A DNA stretch of 64,000 nt, from assembly GCF_900497695.1 (NCBI RefSeq), contig NZ_UIDD01000007.1, positions 682,001 to 746,000 of the forward strand. Reading direction: 5' to 3'. Positions 57,342-64,000 of the stretch are shown piece after piece. Each line of letters starts with the position of its first letter. Position 1 is the first letter of the stretch. The position numbers were made by a program, and so were the translations under genes. The notes beneath the pieces were generated by a model. The model worked only from the letters and a program-made list of their open reading frames with translations. It was not told where the DNA came from and searched no databases. This DNA comes from Pseudomonas wadenswilerensis. GTDB taxonomy: Bacteria; Pseudomonadota; Gammaproteobacteria; Pseudomonadales; Pseudomonadaceae.

Positions 57342-57367
57342 ATCATTCAATCAATCTATTGAATGAT
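57342..57367. promoter_or_regulatory. ArsR-type operator between the divergent genes
   Basis: Perfect inverted repeat ATCATTCAAT-N6-ATTGAATGAT (10-bp arms) placed between the ArsR-rhodanese start (57318) and the DUF2938 start (57385). ArsR-family dimers bind A/T-rich repeats of this sort, so the regulator probably represses both itself and the membrane protein. Confidence 0.82.
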
Positions 57368-57384
57368 GACAACTGGAGCACGCC

Positions 57385-57873
57385 ATGCTTGAAGGATTAA
57401 CCCTAGCGGTACTGATTGGCCTGACGGCCACCGCCCTGGCCGACCTCTGGTCGCTGTTCCAGCAGCGCGTGCTGGGCATGGCTGGGCCGAATTGGGGTTT
57501 GGTCGGACGCTGGATCGGCCATATGCCACAGGGGCAGTTCACCCATCAGAGCATCGCCAAGGCGCCGGCACTGGCCAATGAACGGCTGATTGGCTGGAGT
57601 GCGCATTACACCATCGGGGTGATTTTCGCCGCGTTGCTGCTCGCCCTCTGTGGGCTGGAGTGGGCGCAGCAGCCACGCTTTGTGCCGGCGTTCGTGCTTG
57701 GCCTGGCGACCGTAGCGGCGCCCTACCTGATCATGCAGCCCGGCATGGGCGCGGGCTTCTTCGCCTCGAAAACCCCCAAGCCAAATGCGGCGCGGGGCCG
57801 CAGCCTGCTGGCTCATGGGGTGTTCGGCGTGGCCTTGTACCTGGCCGGGTTGTTCTGGGCTGCTGTGCTGTAG
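57385..57873 (+). CDS. DUF2938 membrane protein
   Basis: A 162-residue integral membrane protein with four hydrophobic segments: residues 5-22, 70-90, 98-115 and 140-160. Family motifs are TALADLWSLFQQRVLGMAGPNW, GHMPQGQFTH, ERLIGWSAHYTIGV and YLIMQPGMGAGFFASKTP with NAARGRSLLAHGVFGV. No biochemical function is known to me; association with the sulfur-type ArsR-rhodanese regulator suggests a role in sulfur or oxidant transport. RBS ggag seven bases upstream. Confidence 0.88.
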   Translation: MLEGLTLAVLIGLTATALADLWSLFQQRVLGMAGPNWGLVGRWIGHMPQGQFTHQSIAKAPALANERLIGWSAHYTIGVIFAALLLALCGLEWAQQPRFVPAFVLGLATVAAPYLIMQPGMGAGFFASKTPKPNAARGRSLLAHGVFGVALYLAGLFWAAVL

Positions 57874-57882
57874 CCCAACGGA

Positions 57883-58170
57883 TTACAGGCCCAGTTCTTG
57901 CGGAGTAAGCATGTCGCATTCAAAGGCGATCCAGCCGCCTTCCAGCTCGGCATGGCCGTTAACGATCGGGCCGTAGTAGCTCAGGCCGTTGTCGAGGGTC
58001 ACACAGATGTGCGTCGCCTTGTCCGGAGCGGCCAGGGCACCGACAAAGTGGACCTTCTTCAGCGACTCGGTAACGGCTTCAAGACCCACCCGAATCGCAA
58101 CGTTTTCCACGGCTTCAACGTCTGCATGCAGGTCGTCGCTGACGGTCACGGTGGCTGTGTAGTTGTACAT
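57883..58170 (-). CDS. Small hypothetical protein, 95 residues
   Basis: Not recognised. It begins MYNYTATVTVSDDLHADVEA and has alternating beta-rich and helical stretches, with a central KKVHFVGALAAPDKATHIC and a C-terminal GGWIAFECDMLTPQE. No signal peptide or membrane segment. A good RBS (ttggag, six bases before ATG) supports that it is real. It converges on the DUF2938 gene. Confidence 0.7.
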   Translation of the reverse strand: MYNYTATVTVSDDLHADVEAVENVAIRVGLEAVTESLKKVHFVGALAAPDKATHICVTLDNGLSYYGPIVNGHAELEGGWIAFECDMLTPQELGL

Positions 58171-58337
58171 GGTCGAACTCCAACGACAATTCTATCGGCG
58201 TCTGCTGACGCTCACGGGCGCATAGGGTAATGGAGCAGCACGGAAAAAGCCCGCGCCCTTCGACGAGGCGACGCACGAAGGTACCCTCGGCCCGCCCCGG
58301 CTGGTATTGTGCCCCCCGGTAAAAACCTGTCAGAGGA

Positions 58338-58775
58338 ATGACATTGAGTGCTGAACAGAACCTGACCTCGGACATGTTCGAGGTCGACAAGCGCCTGGGG
58401 CTCAAGCCCGTGGTGGATTTCAACAACTACCTGGGCAAAGCCTTCGGTGATGGTCCGTGCACCTGCATCCGCTGCCGCACCAGCGGCGGTGACGAAACGG
58501 GCTACGAGTACCAGCATACCTTCGTCCTCGACGGCCAGACCCTCAACCGCCGCTTTGCCAACACGGCGGGCAGCGATGTGCTCAATGCGTTGAAGAAAGC
58601 CTGGCTCTCGTACACCAAGGCCGACCTGCCGGCGCTGGGTGCGCTGGACCTGACGGCAGTGAAAGGCTTCGTCGAACCGCAGCTGCACAAGCGCTTGCTG
58701 CCGTTGTTCCTGGCCAGCGGCCTGGTGCGTGAGGTTGACGGGCAATGGATGCTGCAGGTGCAGGCCGGCGATTGA
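58338..58775 (+). CDS. Conserved hypothetical protein with CxxxxC pair
   Basis: Not recognised. 145 residues with GDGPCTCIRCRTSGG near residue 40, a possible metal or redox site, then strand-rich YEYQHTFVLDGQTLNRRF and a C-terminal half that reads like a small helical/winged domain (ALDLTAVKGFVEPQLHKRL). RBS agagg lies directly against the ATG at 58338; a TTG two codons further (58344) has better spacing and is a likely alternative start. Stands alone; REP pair follows. Confidence 0.7.
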   Translation: MTLSAEQNLTSDMFEVDKRLGLKPVVDFNNYLGKAFGDGPCTCIRCRTSGGDETGYEYQHTFVLDGQTLNRRFANTAGSDVLNALKKAWLSYTKADLPALGALDLTAVKGFVEPQLHKRLLPLFLASGLVREVDGQWMLQVQAGD

Positions 58776-58801
58776 GTACCCGGGGCTGCTCTTCGCAGCC
58801 C

Positions 58802-58863
58802 ATCGCCGGCAAGTCCGGCTCCCACAGTTCTGTGGCACCTGTGGGAGCTGGCTTGCCAGCGAT
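58802..58863. repeat. REP inverted pair
   Basis: Facing units atcgccggcaagtccggctcc and gggagctggcttgccagcgat, of two variant cores, between two convergent genes (58775 end and 58889 end). Confidence 0.83.
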
Positions 58864-58888
58864 TAGGCCTGTCCTGCCAAATGCGCCC

Positions 58889-59833
58889 TCACCCGCCCAC
58901 CGCCAACGCAAACGGCCCCTCAGCCAGTTGCTCACGCAAGAACGCCACGCAACTGCGCACCTTCGCCGAACGGCTCGAACGCGCCGCCGTCACCGCCCAG
59001 ACATCCGCAGGCTGGTGATACGCCGGCAGCACCCTCAGCAATGAGCCCTCCTGCAAGCTGCCCGCCACGTCCCAATACGAGGCCATGATGATGCCGTGCC
59101 CGTCCATGGCCCACTGGCGCACGATATCGCTGTGGTTGGCGGCCATGGGCCCGGTAACCTTGACCGTTTCCGGCCCGCCCGGGCCAACCAGCCGCCACAC
59201 GCCGAAACGATCGTCGCGGCTGCGAAACAGCAAGCAATCATGCTGGGCCAGTTCCGCCGCTACCCGCACCGGGCCGCGCCGGGCCAGGTACTCCGGCGAT
59301 GCCGCCAGCACCCGCTTGTTCTCGGCAATGCGATGGGCGATCAGGTGTTTTTCCTGCACCTCACCGACGCGAATGTCGATATCGAAATTTTCGCCAATCA
59401 GGTCAACCCGCCGGTCGAGCAGCTCCAGCCAGATATCCAGGGTCGGATAACGCTTGCGCAACAGCGACAGGATCGGCGCGATGTGCTCACGACCCAGGCG
59501 CAGGCTGGTGCTGATGCGCAAGGTGCCGCGCGGCTCGCTGTGCGCCCCGGACAGCGACTCGAGCATCGACTCGACGTTCTCGAGAATCTTCTGCGCCCAG
59601 ATGAACGCCGCCTCGCCATCGCTGGTGATGTTCACCCGCCGCGTGGTGCGGTTGAACAGCTTGACCCCGAGCAACGTCTCGAGGGTGGCGATGCGCTTGC
59701 TGACGTGGGCCGGCGACAGGCCGATCTCGGTAGCCGCCGCGATGAAGCTGGAGCGCCGCGCCACTTCGCAGAACAACTGCAGGTCGCGCAACAGCGGTTC
59801 ATTATTCGCTAGTAGCGCATTCTGAATCTTCAT
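58889..59833 (-). CDS. LysR-family regulator
   Basis: A 314-residue LysR-type regulator of the CrgA/AaeR-like group. HTH near residues 18-75: LQLFCEVARRSSFIAAATEI, GLSPAHVSKRIATLETLLGV, then FNRTTRRVNIT. The effector domain starts GTLRISTSLRLGREHIAP and includes DIDIRVGEV. RBS aggag 11 bases before the ATG. Divergent by 83 bp from the Gfo/Idh gene, which with aroQ is its likely target. Confidence 0.9.
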   Translation of the reverse strand: MKIQNALLANNEPLLRDLQLFCEVARRSSFIAAATEIGLSPAHVSKRIATLETLLGVKLFNRTTRRVNITSDGEAAFIWAQKILENVESMLESLSGAHSEPRGTLRISTSLRLGREHIAPILSLLRKRYPTLDIWLELLDRRVDLIGENFDIDIRVGEVQEKHLIAHRIAENKRVLAASPEYLARRGPVRVAAELAQHDCLLFRSRDDRFGVWRLVGPGGPETVKVTGPMAANHSDIVRQWAMDGHGIIMASYWDVAGSLQEGSLLRVLPAYHQPADVWAVTAARSSRSAKVRSCVAFLREQLAEGPFALAVGG

Positions 59834-59916
59834 CTGGCCCGATTATCTCCTGGGATTTTTTTATTAGCCTCTCACAAAACCGCTGTCGCGGTCCGCATAA
59901 CAATAATGAGAGCGCC

Positions 59917-60969
59917 ATGCACAAGATCCGTATTGCCGTCGCCGGTGCCGGGCTGATCGGCCGCCGGCATATCGAACTGATCCAGGCCAGCGCCGAGTGC
60001 GATCTGGCCGCCCTGGTCGACCCGGCCCCGGCCACCGCCGAATTGGCTGCCGCCCACGGCGTTGCCCTCTACCCTTGCCTTGAGCAGTTGTTCGCCGAGC
60101 AACGCCCGGACGGCGTGATCCTGGCCACGCCCAATCACCTGCATGTCGAAGGCGCCCTGGCCTGCGTTGAACACGGTGTCGCCGCGCTGATCGAAAAACC
60201 CGTGGCCCACACCCTGGAGGAAGGCAAGCGCCTGCTGGCCATCGCCGAGCAAACCGGGGCGCGGCTGCTGGTCGGCCATCATCGCGCCCACAGTGCGATC
60301 CTCGCCAAGGCCCGCGAAGTGATCGCCGAGGGCCTGCTCGGCAAGCTGGTGGCGGTCATGGGCAGCGCGCTGTTCTACAAACCCGACGACTATTTCGACG
60401 CTGCGCCCTGGCGCCGCCAGATCGGTGGCGGGCCAGTGTTGATCAACATGATCCACGAAATCGGCAACCTGCGTTCGCTGTGCGGCGAGATCGTCGCCGT
60501 GCAGGCCCAGGCTTCCAGCACCACCCGCGGCTTTGCCGTCGAGGACAGCGTCGCCATCAGCCTGCGCTTTGCCAGCGGCGCCCTGGGCACTTTCATGCTG
60601 TCCGACACCGCCGCCTGCGCCCGCAGCTGGGAACAGACCGCACGGGAGAACCCCGATTACCCCAGCTACGCCGACGAAGACTGCTACGTGATCAGCGGCA
60701 CCCGGGGCACGCTGTCAATCCCGACCATGCGCCTGAAGTTCTACGAGCAGCGGGCCGAGCGCTCGTGGTGGAAGCCCTTCAGCACTGCCGTGGCGCCGCG
60801 GCAAAACGCCGATCCGCTGGCCCGCCAGCTGGCGCACTTCTGCCAGGTGATTCGCGGCGAGCAACAACCACTGGTAACCGTGCGTGACGGTCTGCGCAAT
60901 TTGCAGATCGTCGAAGCCATCAGCAGCGCCGCGCGCAGCGGCCAGATCGTCCACACCGCCAGCCTCTGA
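59917..60969 (+). CDS. Gfo/Idh/MocA-family oxidoreductase
   Basis: A 350-residue NAD(P)-dependent oxidoreductase. N-terminal Rossmann motif IAVAGAGLIGRRHIELI; the signature EKPVAHTLEEG; C-terminal substrate domain with GGPVLINMIHEIGNLR carrying the His of the family (position in HE). The substrate is not readable but the following aroQ suggests a cyclitol or (dehydro)quinate-type compound. RBS gagagcgcc. Followed by aroQ after 59 bp in the same direction. Confidence 0.9.
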   Translation: MHKIRIAVAGAGLIGRRHIELIQASAECDLAALVDPAPATAELAAAHGVALYPCLEQLFAEQRPDGVILATPNHLHVEGALACVEHGVAALIEKPVAHTLEEGKRLLAIAEQTGARLLVGHHRAHSAILAKAREVIAEGLLGKLVAVMGSALFYKPDDYFDAAPWRRQIGGGPVLINMIHEIGNLRSLCGEIVAVQAQASSTTRGFAVEDSVAISLRFASGALGTFMLSDTAACARSWEQTARENPDYPSYADEDCYVISGTRGTLSIPTMRLKFYEQRAERSWWKPFSTAVAPRQNADPLARQLAHFCQVIRGEQQPLVTVRDGLRNLQIVEAISSAARSGQIVHTASL

Positions 60970-61028
60970 GCCCTTTTTACCCGCCTACGACGCCCTGTGC
61001 GCCAACACCCTGACTGGAAACCTGCACC

Positions 61029-61499
61029 ATGAAAACCCTGCTCGTGCTCAACGGCCCCAACCTGAACATGCTCGGCCTGCGCCAACCGGAGGTCTACGGC
61101 CGCGAGACCCTGGCCGATGTCGAAAGCCTCTGCCAGCAGGCGGCCAGCCGGCTGGAACTGAAGCTGGAATTCCAGCAGACCAACCACGAAGGCCAGCTGA
61201 TCGACTGGATTCACCAGGCCCGGGGCCGGGTCGCCGGGATTGTCATCAACCCCGGGGCCTGGACCCATACTTCGGTGGCGATTCATGACGCCTTGATTGC
61301 CGCCGAGGTGCCGGTGATCGAGGTGCACATCTCCAACGTCCACCGCCGTGAAGCCTTCCGCCACCACTCCTATGTGTCGCTGGTGGCCAAGGCAGTGCTG
61401 GCCGGCTTCGGCAGCCACGGCTATGTGCTGGCGATCGAACATTTTGCCCGCGAGCTCACGCCATTGGCACGCCTGTGCACGACGGCCGAGGTCAGCTGA
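61029..61499 (+). CDS. aroQ: 3-dehydroquinate dehydratase, type II
   Basis: A 156-residue type II dehydroquinase converting 3-dehydroquinate to 3-dehydroshikimate. The motif [17 protein letters not shown] gives Arg18 and the catalytic Tyr23; [16 protein letters not shown] and [20 protein letters not shown] give His100 and the lid residues. The biosynthetic aroQ of pseudomonads is next to accB, so this gene is probably a catabolic paralogue together with the Gfo/Idh gene. Its last eight bases overlap the convergent dsdC gene. Confidence 0.95.
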   Translation: MKTLLVLNGPNLNMLGLRQPEVYGRETLADVESLCQQAASRLELKLEFQQTNHEGQLIDWIHQARGRVAGIVINPGAWTHTSVAIHDALIAAEVPVIEVHISNVHRREAFRHHSYVSLVAKAVLAGFGSHGYVLAIEHFARELTPLARLCTTAEVS

Positions 61500-62424
61500 G
61501 CACACACCCCTGCAACCACTCAATCATCACCCGCAAGCGCAGCGGCAAAGGATCGTGCGGCGGATGCACCAGGTAATAGCCCTGCCCCGGCGTCTGGCTG
61601 AAGCCGACCAGGGGCAGGATCAGCGCGCCCTGATCAAGCAACGGCTGCACCAGGCGCTGGCGCCCCATGGCCACACCGGCATGGTGGCTGGCGGCGGCGC
61701 TGCACAGGTCGGAGCGGTCGAAGGTCAGGTGGCTGGCGGGCAGGTGCTGCTGCACGCCCTGCTCGCGGGCCCAGCGTTGCCACTCGGCGTCAAAGGCGGC
61801 GTGTTCCCAGGCCAGGGCATCGTGCAGCAAGGTGCACTGGGCCAGACGCTCGGGGTGGCCGATCAGGCCGTGGCGTTCGGCGTACTTCGGGCTGCACACC
61901 GGGGCGACCCGCTCGTCCATCAACAATTGGCTGACCAGCCCCGGAAACTCGCCGTCGCCATACAGCAAGGCCAGGTCCACCGGACGGGTGCGAAAATCCA
62001 CCGGGTCGTTGCCGGTGCGTATGTCCAGGCTGACCTGCGGATAGCGCTGCTGAAAATCCGCCAGGCGCGGCACCAGCCAGTGCTGGGCCACCGAAGGCCG
62101 CACATAGAGGCTCAGGGATCCGCTGACTTCCTGCGTCGAAGGCTGCAGGGCTTCCTGCAGTTGCGCTTCGAAGCCTTGCAGCACCTGATAGAGCCGCTCG
62201 CCTTCGACGGTCAGGCGGATGCGCCGGGTCAGGCGTTCGAACAGGCGTAGCGCCAGGGCCTGCTCCAGGCGGGCGATACGATGGCTGACGGCGCTGGCGG
62301 TCAGGCACAGCTCCTGCGCCGCCAGGCTGAAGCTCAGGTGCCGGGCGACCGCGAGGAAGGTGTGCAGATTGGCGAACTGGGCGCCGCTCAAGCGGGTGCC
62401 GAGGCGATCGGGCAGGTTGAGCAT
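61492..62424 (-). CDS. dsdC: D-serine deaminase activator DsdC (LysR family)
   Basis: A 310-residue LysR regulator with strong DsdC character: [108 protein letters not shown] and [20 protein letters not shown] (compare E. coli DsdC). It activates dsdA in response to D-serine. The ATG is two bases after the dsdA stop, in the same direction; a TTG two codons upstream is possible. In E. coli dsdC is divergent from dsdXA. Confidence 0.92.
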   Translation of the reverse strand: MLNLPDRLGTRLSGAQFANLHTFLAVARHLSFSLAAQELCLTASAVSHRIARLEQALALRLFERLTRRIRLTVEGERLYQVLQGFEAQLQEALQPSTQEVSGSLSLYVRPSVAQHWLVPRLADFQQRYPQVSLDIRTGNDPVDFRTRPVDLALLYGDGEFPGLVSQLLMDERVAPVCSPKYAERHGLIGHPERLAQCTLLHDALAWEHAAFDAEWQRWAREQGVQQHLPASHLTFDRSDLCSAAASHHAGVAMGRQRLVQPLLDQGALILPLVGFSQTPGQGYYLVHPPHDPLPLRLRVMIEWLQGCVLS

Positions 62425-62426
62425 GC

Positions 62427-63779
62427 TCAATTGCCGGCCAGCACGGCGCGGCCCTTGGCCAGGTAGCGGTCCATCTCGTCGCGCGGCACCATGCTGCCGC
62501 CGGTACCCCAGACCAGGTGGGTGGCGCGGGCCATGCGCTCATCGCTCAGACCCAGACGCTGACGGTAGCCTTGCTGCTCTTGCAACACACTGAACATGCC
62601 CGCCAGCCCGGCCAGTGCCGACGGTTCCAGCTCGATGCCTTCACACGCCTGCATTTGTGCGAGCTGGCGGTACAGGGTGGCATCGCTGACGGTGTAGTAG
62701 CCGTCGATCAGGCGCTGCAGCGAGCGCCCGACAAAGCCCGAGGGCCGCCCCACCGCCAGACCGTCGGCGGCAGTCTGGTTGTCGATGCCGAAGTCATACA
62801 CCGACAAACCGTCGTGCAAGCCGGTGTACACGCCAAGGAACATGCACGGTGAATGGGTCGGCTCGGCGAACAGGCAATGCACCGCATCGCCGAAGATATG
62901 CTTGAGACCGAAGGCCACGCCGCCAGGGCCACCGCCGACGCCACAGGGCAGGTAGACGAACAGCGGATGCTCGGCGTCGACCTGTATGCCCTGCGCTGCC
63001 AGCTGGCGCTGCAGGCGCTCGGCCGCCACGGCGTAACCGAGGAACAGGTTCAGCGAGTTTTCATCATCGACAAAATGGCAGTGCGGGTCGGCCTCGGCCT
63101 CCTGGCGCCCCTGCTCCACCGCCACGCTGTAGTCGGCGCTGTACTCACGCACCTCGACACCGCAGGCGCGCAGGCGATCCTTCTTCCACTGGCGGGCATC
63201 GGCGGACATGTGCACCGTGGCCTTGAAGCCCAGGCGCGCACTGATGATGCCGATCGACAGGCCCAGGTTGCCGGTGGAGCCGACCGCCACACTGTACTGG
63301 CTAAAAAAGGCCCGGGCCTGATCGCTGTCGAGCTTGGCGTAGCTATCGCCCGGCTGCAGCAGGCCACCGGCCAGGGCCAGGTCTTCGGCGTGCTTGAGCA
63401 CTTCATAGATGCCGCCGCGGGCCTTGATCGAGCCGGAAATCGGCAGCAGGTTGTCGGCCTTGAGCCACAGGGCGCCGGTTGGCGGCAGTTGCTGTTCGGC
63501 ACAGAGCACCGCCTGCAGGGCATGCAGCGGCAACAACGGCGATTCGATGATGCCGGCAACGGCTGCGGTCTCGGGGAAGGCCGAGGCGATGAACGGGGCA
63601 AAGCGTTCGAGCCTGGCGCTGGCCTCGTGAATATCTTCAGCGCTCAGCGCCACATCACCCAGGGCTTCGGCGCTCGGCGCCAGGGCCGGGTTGAACCAGC
63701 TGGTCGGGCGCAACGCCACCAGTTCGGCGATCAGCGGATGGCTCTGGCACCAGGCGTTCACGGATTTTTCCAGCGGCAT
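62427..63779 (-). CDS. dsdA: D-serine ammonia-lyase DsdA
   Basis: A 450-residue PLP enzyme (fold type II) that deaminates D-serine to pyruvate and ammonia. The PLP lysine is Lys119 in [35 protein letters not shown] is the phosphate-binding region, and [20 protein letters not shown] the Gly-rich loop. Length matches the family (about 440-450). Upstream of dsdC in one unit; no dsdX transporter in the window. Confidence 0.95.
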   Translation of the reverse strand: MPLEKSVNAWCQSHPLIAELVALRPTSWFNPALAPSAEALGDVALSAEDIHEASARLERFAPFIASAFPETAAVAGIIESPLLPLHALQAVLCAEQQLPPTGALWLKADNLLPISGSIKARGGIYEVLKHAEDLALAGGLLQPGDSYAKLDSDQARAFFSQYSVAVGSTGNLGLSIGIISARLGFKATVHMSADARQWKKDRLRACGVEVREYSADYSVAVEQGRQEAEADPHCHFVDDENSLNLFLGYAVAAERLQRQLAAQGIQVDAEHPLFVYLPCGVGGGPGGVAFGLKHIFGDAVHCLFAEPTHSPCMFLGVYTGLHDGLSVYDFGIDNQTAADGLAVGRPSGFVGRSLQRLIDGYYTVSDATLYRQLAQMQACEGIELEPSALAGLAGMFSVLQEQQGYRQRLGLSDERMARATHLVWGTGGSMVPRDEMDRYLAKGRAVLAGN

Positions 63780-63958
63780 TGTCGTACTCCAGCAGGCATC
63801 GAATAGAACGATTAAGCGTCAGCACCACTGGCTTTACAACCGATGGTTACTCAGGCCATGGATGAAGCCTGTTCAGCCATGCCGCGCCGTGCAAGCCGGC
63901 GCACTTCTGCTACCTTGGGAGTACCCTCTTCATCCGCATCACACACAGGTGACCCCTC

Positions 63959-64000
63959 ATGGCGCGCACCACCCCCATCGAGCTGTACCGCAACATCGGC
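63959..64000 (+). CDS. Elongation factor G paralogue, first 14 codons
   Basis: ATG at 63959, RBS aggtga eight bases before, reading MARTTPIELYRNIG and then the window edge. This is the N-terminus of Pseudomonas EF-G, and the IELYRNIG variant fits the second copy (FusA2/FusB type), not the rpsL-linked copy. The GTPase motifs lie outside. Confidence 0.75.
   Translation, partial: MARTTPIELYRNIG

Overview
This is a GC-rich chromosomal window with the gene content and dense intergenic REP hairpins of a fluorescent pseudomonad, most likely of the Pseudomonas putida group. Supporting signs are the glgA-treZ-malQ-treY/glgX and glgE-treS-glgB gene sets, the liu leucine-degradation cluster, the prrF small RNA with its Fur box, NhaB, the zwf/gnd pair, and repeated hairpins of the 'atcgctggcaagccagctcccaca' type. 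No rRNA, tRNA, CRISPR array, insertion sequence or prophage was seen.

Layout. 1-1.84 kb: 5' part of a large polymorphic-toxin/effector-like gene (minus strand, runs off the left edge). 2-4.9 kb: APH-fold phosphotransferase, SDR oxidoreductase and TSUP transporter. 4.9-11.8 kb: an unknown protein, nudC, a dienoyl-CoA isomerase, nhaB, zwf and gnd. 12-24.2 kb: a plus-strand alpha-glucan/trehalose operon (glgA, treZ, malQ, treY, a DUF2934 gene, glgX, a YbhP-like phosphodiesterase). 24.5-30.5 kb: an insertion-like pair made of a passenger-less autotransporter barrel and a convergent 1633-residue toxin-like protein with a YopT-like (C58) C-terminal triad. 30.5-38.1 kb: the minus-strand glgE-treS/maltokinase-glgB operon. 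38.3-45.9 kb: an acyl-CoA synthetase divergent from liuABCD, with two perfect 16-bp palindromes between them. 45.9-48 kb: a small regulatory region with an S24-like repressor lacking both catalytic residues, a DUF6124 gene, a Fur-controlled prrF RNA, and a gene fusing sigma region 4 to a FecR N-terminal domain behind a second Fur box. 48-52.7 kb: M14 carboxypeptidase, porin, thioesterase and a GABA-type permease. 52.8-56.7 kb: ALDH7-type dehydrogenase, LysR regulator and class III aminotransferase. 56.7-58.8 kb: ArsR-rhodanese regulator divergent from a DUF2938 membrane protein across a clear operator, then two unknown small genes. 58.9-63.8 kb: LysR / Gfo-Idh-MocA / type II dehydroquinase module and a dsdA-dsdC operon. 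The right edge holds the first 14 codons of an EF-G paralogue.

How the genes work together. TreS plus its fused maltokinase, GlgE and GlgB form the maltose-1-phosphate route from trehalose to branched alpha-glucan. GlgX, TreY and TreZ convert glucan back to trehalose, and MalQ and GlgA remodel or extend glucan; no glgC is present here. LiuABCD takes isovaleryl-CoA to 3-hydroxy-3-methylglutaryl-CoA, but liuE and liuR are not in the window. The 47-48 kb region is an iron-response locus.

Limits: everything was read by eye. Family names rest on motif recognition and remembered homologues; domain boundaries and promoter calls are approximate.
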